From assembly GCA_016218815.1 (NCBI GenBank), contig JACRCX010000151.1, positions 1 through 44,427 on the forward strand: a stretch of 44,427 bases of DNA, written 5' to 3'. Origin of the DNA: Deltaproteobacteria bacterium (GTDB lineage: Bacteria; Myxococcota_A; Polyangia; DRWM01; JAAZOP01). Shown here in pieces: positions 33,851 to 40,629 of the stretch (positions are counted from its first letter, which is position 1; every line of letters begins with the position of its first letter). The notes beneath the pieces are model-generated. The model saw only the letters and a program-made list of their open reading frames with translations. It was not told the origin of the DNA and did no database searches. The translations under genes were made by a program, and so were the position numbers.

Positions 33851-33943
33851 CTGGCTTGCCCTGAGCGAAGCTCGCCCCGAGCCTATCGAGGGGCGCAGCG
33901 AGCCGAAGGGGGGCCCTTCGGCAGGGCTCAGGGCAGGTTGGCA
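33851..33943. repeat. Three-hairpin intergenic element
   Basis: Outer arms GCCCTGAGC (33858-33866) and GCTCAGGGC (33926-33934) enclose two smaller hairpins, CGCCCC/GGGGCG and CGAAGGG/CCCTTCG. It sits between the envelope-protein gene and the Kazal lipoprotein gene. The CCCTGAGCGAAG/CCCTTCG words are shared with the tandem repeat at 1911-2044. It may reduce read-through, but no T-run is present. Confidence 0.75.
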
Positions 33944-33985
33944 GAAGGCGGGGAGCGGCGTGGGGAGGAGACGGGGAGCGCGGGG

Positions 33986-34867
33986 TTGATCGTGCGTTGG
34001 ACTTCGGTCTTCGCTGTCGCGGCGCTTGCGGGCTGCGTCGGAACGTCGGTGGACGTCCTGGAGCGGGTCGAGGCGGGGGACGAGGCGGACGGGGACGGCG
34101 CGAGCGACGGCGACGGGCTGGGCGAGGAGGGGGCGGGCGACGTTGAGGGCGGCGCGACGGACGATGCGCCCGAGGACGCGTCCGGGGAGGAGGCGGACTC
34201 CTCGGGCTGCCGGCCGGGCGCCGGCGATTGTCCGGCGGGCGAGCGCTGCGACGTCCGCGGATGCGGCTCCGGGGTCGCAGGGACGTGCATGCCGGCGCCG
34301 GCCGCCTGCACGGCCGACTGGAACCCCGTTTGCGGGTGCGACGGGGAATCCTACTGGAACGACTGCGAACGTCTGGCGGCCGAGGCGGCGTGGAGCGGCG
34401 ACGGACCGTGCACGACCGGGAACTGCATCCCGTGGCCGCTCGGCGCGTGCGCCGCGGACGAGGTCTGCGCGTGGATCGGCTGCCTCCCCTCGGCGCTGGG
34501 CACGTGCGTCGCGCGCCCAAGTTCCTGCGCCTCGAGCGGGGCGGACGCCTGCGGCTGCGACGGGTTCACGTATTCGAGCCCGTGCGCCGCGATCGAGGCG
34601 GGGATGCCGGTGAGCCACGCGGGGGTCTGCACGTCGGCGCCCTGCACTCCGGTCTGCGAGCCGGTGTCCGGGGGCGGCACGGCGTGGCGCGACCACTGCA
34701 CGGACTCGACCATCTGCGCCGCCGACTGCACCGGCTGTTCGCCGCTCTGCCTGGGCGCGGGCGTACCGGTCGAGGGCTGGTACACCTACTGCTTCCGCGA
34801 CCTGATGCACGACGGGGGCTGCGGCCTCTTCCCGTCGCTGATCGAACTGGGCGCCTGCGGTTCGTGA
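33986..34867 (+). CDS. Kazal-type protease-inhibitor-domain lipoprotein
   Basis: 293 residues from TTG 33986 (GTG 33992 possible). Lipobox ALAGC with Cys17, then an acidic Gly/Asp linker. Two Kazal-like segments follow: CTADWNPVCGCDGESYWNDC continuing to CTT, and CASSGADACGCDGFTYSSPC ending AGVC, each preceded by a CxxxECx- or EVCAWIGC-type Cys pair. The C-terminus (CTPVCEPVSGGG to FRDLMHDGGCGLFPSLI) has further Cys. Kazal domains inhibit serine proteases; here they are probably displayed at the cell surface. GGGGAG lies 7 bp before the TTG. Confidence 0.85.
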   Translation: MIVRWTSVFAVAALAGCVGTSVDVLERVEAGDEADGDGASDGDGLGEEGAGDVEGGATDDAPEDASGEEADSSGCRPGAGDCPAGERCDVRGCGSGVAGTCMPAPAACTADWNPVCGCDGESYWNDCERLAAEAAWSGDGPCTTGNCIPWPLGACAADEVCAWIGCLPSALGTCVARPSSCASSGADACGCDGFTYSSPCAAIEAGMPVSHAGVCTSAPCTPVCEPVSGGGTAWRDHCTDSTICAADCTGCSPLCLGAGVPVEGWYTYCFRDLMHDGGCGLFPSLIELGACGS

Positions 34868-34898
34868 CCGCCCGTGCCGGAGGGATCGTGCGGGAGGA

Positions 34899-35282
34899 TC
34901 AGCCGCCGCGCTTGCGGGCGCGCAGGTGGCGGCGGCTTCCCTTGGCCTTGAACGGCTTGCCGCCGCCGAAGGGGTTGCCGAATCCACCCTGGCGATCGCC
35001 GGGGGCATCGGGACCGAAGTTGCGGGGACGCGGCGGACGCGCCTCGGCCTCGTTGACCCGCAGCGCGCGCCCGTCCAGCTCGTAGCCGTTGAACCGCCGG
35101 ATCGCTTCCTGGGCCTCCGCCGGGGTGGCGTACTCCACGAAGGCGAAGCCGCGCGGCCGGCCGCTGTCACGGTCGGTGGGCAGCACGACGTCGACGACCG
35201 TCCCCGCCGCGGCGAACAGTTCCAGGAGCTGCTCGCGGGTGGTAGAGAAGTTCAGACTACCGACGAAAAGCTTGGCCGAAAT
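34899..35282 (-). CDS. RRM-domain RNA-binding protein with an AUU start codon
   Basis: 127 residues if translation begins at ATT 35282-35280. A complete RNA recognition motif occupies residues 4-80: RNP2 LFVGSL (5-10) and RNP1 RGFAFVEY (44-51), followed by an Arg/Gly/Lys-rich tail (PFGGGKPFKAKGSRRHLRAR), the layout of small bacterial glycine-rich RNA-binding proteins. No ATG, GTG or TTG occurs in frame between the in-frame TGA at 35288-35286 and RNP2, whereas ATT has GGAGG six bases upstream and gives the canonical spacing. Starting at the next standard codon (GTG or ATG-type, about 35186) would remove RNP2. A frameshift or base error in the assembly is the alternative. Probably involved in cold or post-transcriptional regulation. 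Confidence 0.85.
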   Translation of the reverse strand: MSAKLFVGSLNFSTTREQLLELFAAAGTVVDVVLPTDRDSGRPRGFAFVEYATPAEAQEAIRRFNGYELDGRALRVNEAEARPPRPRNFGPDAPGDRQGGFGNPFGGGKPFKAKGSRRHLRARKRGG

Positions 35283-35292
35283 GACTCACCTC

Positions 35293-35617
35293 CAGATGTC
35301 GCCTCCCCGGCCGAGGGCCTTCCGCGTCCGTCCAACAGGACGGACGTCGGATTGCCCGGTCTTCGCTCGAAGCCCAACAGACCACGTCTGTCGCCGGCGA
35401 ACGGCCCGGAGGCAACGGCCTACGTACCACGACACGGAGGGGAAGGGAAATCGATGTTCGCGCGGCTCGGCCCGCTTGTTCGACCGTGATCGACTTGCGC
35501 CCGGAGGCGATCCGCGAAGACCTCACCGGCGATCGCCGCTTTCTCGACATGTCGTGTCCCGAACCCGTATCTTCTCCCTGCAACAGCTCGCCGGGGTGGA
35601 GGAGGGCGTGGCGCCTG
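35293..35617. other. Gap with a structured leader of the RRM gene and the GGDEF-EAL upstream region
   Basis: Holds two hairpins in the presumptive 5' leader of the RRM gene: 35325-35346 (9-bp stem CGTCCGTCC/GGACGGACG, 4-nt loop) and 35377-35391 (ACAGAC/GTCTGT). A GTGG-TACGTA pair on the minus strand near 35424-35419 could be its -10 box. On the plus strand a longer reading frame starts at GTG 35486, but no Shine-Dalgarno sequence precedes it and its added residues look non-coding. Confidence 0.5.
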
Positions 35618-37552
35618 ATGAGCCTTCGAGATGAGAAGCCCGCAGCGGAACCTGCGACAGCCACGCCGGCGCGCCGCCCCTTGACCTGGACGGACCCACC
35701 CGGCACCTGCCGCGACACGGGACGGCACAGCACTCCGATGCTCGTGGGCACAGCCGTCAGGGAAATCGTGGACGAGATCGGCCTCGCCGAGGCAGACGTG
35801 CAGAAGCGCGCCGCCTTCCTTGACCTCGGTCCCCGTGACGCGGAACTCCTGCGCCGGATCCGGCCCCGCCTCACGGCCGAGGTCATCGGCGAGTTCGCCG
35901 CGCGGCTGGACCGGCATCTCGCGTCGTTCAAGGAGACGAGCGGACTGCTTGGGTCGCCGGGACGGAGGGCGAAGTTCGGCGGCGTGGCGGAGCGGTATCT
36001 CCTGAAGATCGCCGCCGGCGACTGGGGCGCTGCCTACCAGCAGGAGCGGATCCGTCTGGGCGTCGTCCACCAGCATATCGGCCTCGAGCCGCGCTGGTAC
36101 GTCGGCACCTACCCCCGATTCCTGCGCGTCCTCTTCGACGCGGCGCGCGCCGAATTCGCGGACGATCCGGCCTCGCGGGCCGACGCCATCGCGGCCTGCG
36201 TCAAGCTCGCCATGCTGGACGTCTCCCTCGCGCTGGAAGCGTACTTCCATGCCGACCACAAGGCGCTCGAACACGCCGCCCGCTACGACTTCGTGACGGG
36301 CCTGCCGAACCGGCGGTATCTGGCGCAGAAGCTGGACAGCCTCATTGCCCGGAAGGCCGGCTACGTCGACCTCTTCCTGGTCGGGATCAACCGGTTCAAG
36401 ACGGTGAACCAGACGCTGGGACCCGAGGTCGGCGACCGGGTGCTCGCCCTGGCGGCGGACCGGATGCGGGCGATCGGCGATCGCGCGGACCTGGTGGCCC
36501 GCGTCGGCTCGGACGTCTTCGCCGTGGTCTGCGCCGACGTCTGCGTACCGACCGCTGGCGGGATGACCGAGCTCATCCTGGACGGGTTCGAGCGCGACTT
36601 CGACCTCGACGGCTACAGCGTGAGCCTCGGCGCCGCCGTGGGGCGGGCGTCCTTCGCCGCAGACGCCTCCGACCGCGACACGCTCATCCGCCGGGCCGAG
36701 ATCGCCCTCTACGAGGCCAAGCGCCTGCAAACCCGGGTTGTGCCGTTCCACCCGGAGATGGAGCGGCAATCGCCCGAGCAGCTCTCGATCCTGGGCGAGC
36801 TGCGGCTGGCCATCGCCGCCGGCCAGCTCGAGCTGCACTTCCAGCCGAAGGTGCGCGTCGCGACCGGAGAGCCGCTCGGGGCCGAGGCGCTGCTGCGCTG
36901 GCGCCATCCGAAGAAGGGCCTCATGCCGCCCGGGCTGTTCATCCCGTTCACCGAGGAGACGGACCTCATCCACCCCGTCTCGGCCTGGGTCGTGCGCGAC
37001 GCCCTGCGCCAGCTCGGCGAGTGGAACAAGGCGGGCATCGGCGGGAGCGTCGCGATCAACATCGCGCCTCGCAACCTCCTCGACTCGGGGTTCCCGGCGG
37101 AGATGGCCAAGGCCATTGCCGACGGCGGAGCCGACCCCTCGCGGCTGATGGTCGAAGTGACCGAGCGGGGGATCATGACCGACACCCGGCGGGCGGCCGA
37201 GTCGCTCCAGCGCATCCGCGACCTCGGGGTGCGGGTGTCGATCGACGACTTCGGCACCGGCAACGCGTCGCTCGTCTACCTCAAGGACCTGCCGACCAAC
37301 GAGCTCAAGGTGGATCTCATCTTCGTGCGGAGCATGGCCAGGAGCGAACGCGACGCGGCCATCGTGCGCTCGACGATCCTCATGGCCCACAGCCTCGGGC
37401 TGTCCGTCACGGCGGAAGGGGTGGAGGACCAGGAGTCGCTCGACATGCTGCGCGAGTACGGCTGCGATGCCGCGCAGGGGTACTTCATCGCCAAGCCGCT
37501 GCCGGCGGGCGAGTTCGCGCGGTGGTGGATGGAACGCTCCGGCCGCGGATAG
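35618..37552 (+). CDS. Globin-coupled (protoglobin) GGDEF-EAL protein, probable oxygen-regulated cyclic-di-GMP phosphodiesterase
   Basis: 644 residues from ATG 35618 (GGAGGAGGG upstream; GTG 35486 is an alternative). A globin-coupled-sensor haem domain spans about 45-195, with the proximal His at residue 151 in GVVHQHIGLEPRWYVGTY. The GGDEF domain (FVTGLPNRRYL onward) has the signature replaced by VGSDVF near 296, so cyclase activity is unlikely. The EAL domain is intact: GAEALLRWRHP near 422, SVAINIAPRNL, VEVTERG, SIDDFGTGNASL, ELKVDLIF, TAEGVED and AAQGYFIAKPLP. Expected activity is hydrolysis of c-di-GMP under control of O2 or another haem ligand. All assignments of activity are inferred from motifs. 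Confidence 0.92.
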   Translation: MSLRDEKPAAEPATATPARRPLTWTDPPGTCRDTGRHSTPMLVGTAVREIVDEIGLAEADVQKRAAFLDLGPRDAELLRRIRPRLTAEVIGEFAARLDRHLASFKETSGLLGSPGRRAKFGGVAERYLLKIAAGDWGAAYQQERIRLGVVHQHIGLEPRWYVGTYPRFLRVLFDAARAEFADDPASRADAIAACVKLAMLDVSLALEAYFHADHKALEHAARYDFVTGLPNRRYLAQKLDSLIARKAGYVDLFLVGINRFKTVNQTLGPEVGDRVLALAADRMRAIGDRADLVARVGSDVFAVVCADVCVPTAGGMTELILDGFERDFDLDGYSVSLGAAVGRASFAADASDRDTLIRRAEIALYEAKRLQTRVVPFHPEMERQSPEQLSILGELRLAIAAGQLELHFQPKVRVATGEPLGAEALLRWRHPKKGLMPPGLFIPFTEETDLIHPVSAWVVRDALRQLGEWNKAGIGGSVAINIAPRNLLDSGFPAEMAKAIADGGADPSRLMVEVTERGIMTDTRRAAESLQRIRDLGVRVSIDDFGTGNASLVYLKDLPTNELKVDLIFVRSMARSERDAAIVRSTILMAHSLGLSVTAEGVEDQESLDMLREYGCDAAQGYFIAKPLPAGEFARWWMERSGRG

Positions 37553-37585
37553 CGGACCCGACCGGCCTCGGCCGCGACCTGTTCG

Positions 37586-37676
37586 GTTTCAGTCCCCTCT
37601 TCGTCGGGGAGGAGCTGGTAGCTCACGAAGCGCCCGGAGCGGATGCGGCGATTCCTCGGTTTCAGTCCCCTCTTCG
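37586..37676 (-). CRISPR. Putative two-repeat CRISPR remnant with one 36-bp spacer
   Basis: On the minus strand a 37-nt repeat (37622-37586) ends GGGGACTGAAAC, with a TCCCC-8nt-GGGGA stem ahead of the 8-nt ACTGAAAC, the layout of type I/III repeats processed by Cas6. A second copy shares 21 bases with it (37676-37656) but its other half is unrelated and cannot form the stem. Between them lie 36 bp, and the period is 73 bp. The degenerate copy overlaps the end of the small reading frame at 37662. A Cas6 gene lies about 1 kb away. With only two copies the call remains tentative. Confidence 0.45.
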
Positions 37677-38012
37677 CCCTGACTCCCCGCCCCAGCGTTC
37701 TGCCAACGCCCTCCGCAACTTGTCCGGGGTCAGCCGGCGCTTCGCGATCAAGGCCCCGGTCGCCGCTTGCGGCAGCCGAGACCACGGAATCGGCCAACCG
37801 TGCCAGTGGCGCCCGTTCCCATGAGTCGCGGCGGCAAATGCGTATCTTCCGGACACGTTGTAGACGAGGTCGCCGACCCGGACTCCCGTCTCCAGCAGGA
37901 GTTGCGGCGGGTCGGGGAACTCGTCGAGATCCGGACACAGCGATCCTCATCCTTCGCGCCGCTTGTGCTTCCCCCAATTCTCCCCGTCGTAGACCCCCAA
38001 GTCAGCAGCCAT
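37662..38012 (-). pseudogene. Small gene split by an in-frame TGA, next to the CRISPR remnant
   Basis: Reading from ATG 38012 gives MAADLGVYDGENWGKHKRRE-G, then TGA at 37949-37947, and the same frame continues for 94 codons as GSLCPDLDEFPDPPQLLLE, VRVGDLVYNVSGRYAFAA, HGNGRHWHGWPIPWSRLP and LTPDKLRRALAERWGGES to a stop at 37662. Both halves have protein-like composition and codon use. A strong promoter (38112-38084) and a GGGGAAAG site precede the ATG. I do not know the family. Either a nonsense mutation has broken the gene, or the TGA is read through. No start codon suited to the second half alone lies directly after the TGA. Confidence 0.55.
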
Positions 38013-38083
38013 CGTTTCTTTCCCCACGGGGCCCGCGCCCGCCCTTGGTACGAGAGATGTTCGCCCCGATCCTCACGCGGCAG

Positions 38084-38112
38084 AGTATGTTGCCCGCCCT
38101 GCCCCCGATCAA
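38084..38112 (-). promoter_or_regulatory. Promoter TTGATC-N17-CATACT
   Basis: -35 at 38112-38107 and -10 at 38089-38084 on the minus strand, about 70 bp before the ATG of the interrupted small gene and upstream of the CRISPR remnant. It could drive both. Confidence 0.5.
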
Positions 38113-38158
38113 GTTTGAAGACGGAACGCGGACTCCAACGCCCGGAGACGGCCGCCAC

Positions 38159-38656
38159 CTACCTCGGCTGGCAGCACTTCCTGTACCGCCGCCCGCTGCC
38201 ACACGGGCACGGCGCGTTCGGCGCGGGAGCGGGCTCGCCCTCGCGCGGCGACCAGCGCCGGGGATTGCGGTGCACGCGCGGATCCCGCGCGGTCGCCTCG
38301 CGCAAGGCGCTGCGCCCGCCCAGGAGGCTCGCGACGCGTCGATGCGCGGCCTGCCGCGCCCGCAGGTCCGGCTCCAGCAGGATGGAGGCGCACTGCGAGT
38401 CGATCTCCGACCAGCGCACGCCGCTCGCCGCGAGCTGCGCGGCGTCGACCAGCTCCGCGCCCTGATCCGCCGGCTTGACCACCAGCCGTCCCGAGAACGT
38501 GAAGGCGTCGCGCACCCGCGCCAGCCGGCCGAGGATCACGGCACCGGCCGTCGCGACGCCGAACGCGGACATCGGCACGCTCGGCACCACTCGCAGACGA
38601 CCCTCGTCCTCCACCACCGGGCGCAAGTGGAACGCCTCATCACCGCACGCAGGCAC
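38159..38656 (-). CDS. SEC-C metal-binding-motif protein, cas6-linked
   Basis: 165 residues from GTG 38656, only 5 bp after the Cas6 stop, so the two genes are probably translated together. The last 16 residues carry the SEC-C zinc motif CPCGSGRRYRKCC (residues 150-162), best known from the SecA C-terminus but common at the ends of unrelated proteins. The preceding 145 residues (MSAFGVATAGAVILGRLARV, FTFSGRLVVKPADQG, SEIDSQCASILLEPDLRARQ in parts) match no family I know. Association with the CRISPR locus is by position. The GTG start is inferred from spacing; ATG-like alternatives occur further in. Confidence 0.75.
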   Translation of the reverse strand: MPACGDEAFHLRPVVEDEGRLRVVPSVPMSAFGVATAGAVILGRLARVRDAFTFSGRLVVKPADQGAELVDAAQLAASGVRWSEIDSQCASILLEPDLRARQAAHRRVASLLGGRSALREATARDPRVHRNPRRWSPREGEPAPAPNAPCPCGSGRRYRKCCQPR

Positions 38657-38661
38657 CGACG

Positions 38662-39630
38662 TCAGCCCTCCGGCTCGATCTCGATCCTCCCGCACCCGAA
38701 CGTCGCCGCCTTCCCCACGTTGATCCGCTCGCCCACCCGCAACAGGGGAAGGAAGGGCGCCATGTCGCCGGCGTAGGTCACGTCCCCCAGGTAGCCCGGG
38801 ATCGCGTGCACCGCGCCCGTGCGCGACGACCGGCGCTGCTGCTCCACCCACCGGCCGGCGTCCTGCACGATCGCGACCGACTCCGCGGCCAGGCCCAGCG
38901 CCCGGTGGTCGACCTCCCACGCTTTGCCGCAGTAGAAGTACTGCGTCGCGTTCACCCGGTCCCGCAGCCGCTTGACGAGGTGATGGAACTCGGGGACCTC
39001 GGCCGCCTCCCCCTCGGAACGCAACAACGTCGGCGTCCGGTAATGGACCGTCCACCGCCCGGCGACGCTGCCGGCCGGAAACGCTCCGGGACGCTCCTCG
39101 CACTCGATGTTCCGCACGACCGACTGATCGAAGCGGTAGACCGGCTCGCCGCGCCGCCCCTCCGCGACCACCGACTCCAGCACGAACCGGCCCCGGCCCG
39201 GTCCGATGCCCTGCTCGCCCAAGGCACGGAACGCGACGACGAAGTACGGCATCCACGCCACGGATTCGCCGATCAAGGTCAGCTCGAACTGCGTGAGCGT
39301 CGCCGGCCGGACTTCCTCCCCCTTCTCGAGATCCGGTGCCACCACGAACGGTCGCGGGATGTCCGACTGCAGCCTCAGCCGCTCGGCATCCGCCGGCGGC
39401 GAAGGCGTGAAAACCCGCGCGTACGGACACGCACCCGACAGCGGACAGCCGCGGCACTCCGCCTGGAGGTCGTGGCAGACGAGCTTCCGGAACGCGAGGC
39501 CGAACGCACCGCGCAGGATGATGCCCACGCGGTCCCGCGGCAGAACGATGCGGTTGATCGCCCGCAGCGTGAAGCGATACCGCGACACGCGGTAGTCGGG
39601 GAGCAGGAACTCGTCGGCCGCGACAGGCAC
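38662..39630 (-). CDS. cas6: CRISPR-associated endoribonuclease Cas6
   Basis: 322 residues. The C-terminal half carries the Cas6/RAMP signature: IPGYLGDVTYAGDM, PFLPLLRVGERINVG and KAATFGCGRIEIE (glycine-rich loop). The N-terminal half has four Cys (C52, C59, C62, C68 in CHDLQAECRGCPLSGACPY), typical of the Cas6 subset found as stand-alone genes. Cas6 cuts the repeat in CRISPR transcripts to leave an 8-nt 5' handle. No other cas gene is in the window. GTG 39630 has a TAGCCT 6 nt ahead of it, consistent with a leaderless start. Downstream lie the SEC-C gene, an interrupted small gene and the CRISPR remnant, all on this strand. Confidence 0.9.
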   Translation of the reverse strand: MPVAADEFLLPDYRVSRYRFTLRAINRIVLPRDRVGIILRGAFGLAFRKLVCHDLQAECRGCPLSGACPYARVFTPSPPADAERLRLQSDIPRPFVVAPDLEKGEEVRPATLTQFELTLIGESVAWMPYFVVAFRALGEQGIGPGRGRFVLESVVAEGRRGEPVYRFDQSVVRNIECEERPGAFPAGSVAGRWTVHYRTPTLLRSEGEAAEVPEFHHLVKRLRDRVNATQYFYCGKAWEVDHRALGLAAESVAIVQDAGRWVEQQRRSSRTGAVHAIPGYLGDVTYAGDMAPFLPLLRVGERINVGKAATFGCGRIEIEPEG

Positions 39631-39636
39631 GGCCCC

Positions 39637-39642
39637 AGGCTA
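39637..39642 (-). promoter_or_regulatory. Possible -10 element TAGCCT, leaderless, for cas6
   Basis: GCGG-TAGCCT ends 6 nt before the GTG at 39630. No -35 consensus is clear. It matches the GnTAnnnT pattern seen before other genes here. Confidence 0.3.
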
Positions 39643-39856
39643 CCGCAAGGCGTGGCCGCGCGGAAGGCGAGAACCGAGAACGAACAACAAGGAAGAAGGA
39701 ATTGGAACGGCGAGGCGGGCTGCCGCGCCCGACTCTCGCCGATACGAGCCATCCTGGTCGGGACCTGCCAGCGGTAGCTCGGCCTCCCGCGACGGCGGAA
39801 GGCCAGACGTCGTCACGGTCGTCGTCGTCGTCGAGCCGGGTCCGGCGGCGCGGACG

Positions 39857-39885
39857 TTGACGGACCTGTGCCAGCAGGCTATCAA
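39857..39885 (+). promoter_or_regulatory. Promoter TTGACG-N17-TATCAA for hicBA
   Basis: -35 at 39857-39862, -10 at 39880-39885, 17 bp before the hicB GTG at 39903, which has GGGAGG five bases upstream. Good consensus and spacing. Confidence 0.6.
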
Positions 39886-39902
39886 GTCCTCGGGAGGCGG
39901 CC

Positions 39903-40307
39903 GTGGCAGTTGGCAGGCATCCGCAACCAGGAGAACGGCGCATCGGGGGCGTCCTGCGTGTCGAGCGCAGTGGACGCAAGACAACGGTGAGCGGGCGACT
40001 GGCCGGCTTCCTCTTCCGCGAAGGACAGACCTGGGTCGCCTGCTGCGCGAGCCTCGACCTGGCGTCCGGCGGCCCGACCCAGGCGGCGGCGCTCGACGCC
40101 ACGCAACACGCGATCCGGCTGTGGCTGGATTCGTGCGTGAAGCGCGGCACCCTCGAACGCGCCTTGGCGGAGTTGGGTTGGGTGTGCCAAACGGCCGACG
40201 GTTCGCTCGCCGACTGCGGAACGCAGCGCATCCCGCCGGCCTTCGTGATCGATGCCGTGCGCCGGCGGGGTCGCGACTGGTCCCAGCCCATCCGCTTCGT
40301 GGCCTGA
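39903..40307 (+). CDS. hicB: HicB-like antitoxin
   Basis: 134 residues. The core FLFREGQTWVACCASLDLAS, GPTQAAALDATQHAIRLWLD and KRGTLERALAELGW matches the HicB partial RNase-H fold that neutralises HicA. A C-terminal extension of about 40 residues (GTQRIPPAFVIDAVRRRGRD) is not a recognisable ribbon-helix-helix or HTH, so DNA binding and autoregulation are uncertain. The gene comes before hicA, the reverse of the E. coli order, with the two reading frames separated by a single base. Confidence 0.8.
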   Translation: MAVGRHPQPGERRIGGVLRVERSGRKTTVSGRLAGFLFREGQTWVACCASLDLASGGPTQAAALDATQHAIRLWLDSCVKRGTLERALAELGWVCQTADGSLADCGTQRIPPAFVIDAVRRRGRDWSQPIRFVA

Positions 40308-40308
40308 C

Positions 40309-40569
40309 GTGTCGCGGATCCCTCCGCACTCCGGGCGAGAGATGGTTGCCGCGCCCCAGCGTGCCGGCTTCCAGCACGACCACACGACGGGGGATCACGC
40401 GCTGCTCACGAAGCCCGGGTTGGCGCGGCCCGTGATCGTACCGCAGTGGGACGAACTGCCCGACTTCATCGTCTCGACGAATCTGCGAACCGCCGGGATC
40501 GGCCGGAAGGACTACATCGCGCTGCTCGGCCGCGGTGGGCGGCGGCAGGCACGACACCGACCGAGCTGA
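40309..40569 (+). CDS. hicA: HicA-like mRNA interferase toxin
   Basis: 86 residues from GTG 40309. It follows the HicA (YcfA) pattern: SGREMVAAPQRAGFQHDHTT, then GDHALLTKPG with the catalytic His (usually GSH, here GDH), VIVPQWDEL and NLRTAGIGRKDYIALLG. HicA cleaves mRNA and is held inactive by HicB. Its reading frame begins one base after the hicB stop. Confidence 0.8.
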   Translation: MSRIPPHSGREMVAAPQRAGFQHDHTTGDHALLTKPGLARPVIVPQWDELPDFIVSTNLRTAGIGRKDYIALLGRGGRRQARHRPS

Positions 40570-40629
40570 ACCAGGCTCCCGCTCGCCTGCGACCAAGCCA
40601 CCGACCCGCCCTGTCTCCCTGGTCGGGAC

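Noticed and set aside
33851..33943. Intrinsic terminator
   Set aside because: Strong hairpins but no following T-run on either strand; listed as a repeat only.
37662..38012. Selenoprotein interpretation of the in-frame TGA
   Set aside because: No stem-loop of the bacterial SECIS kind is evident right after the TGA, and the next bases form a direct rather than inverted repeat (GGATC twice).
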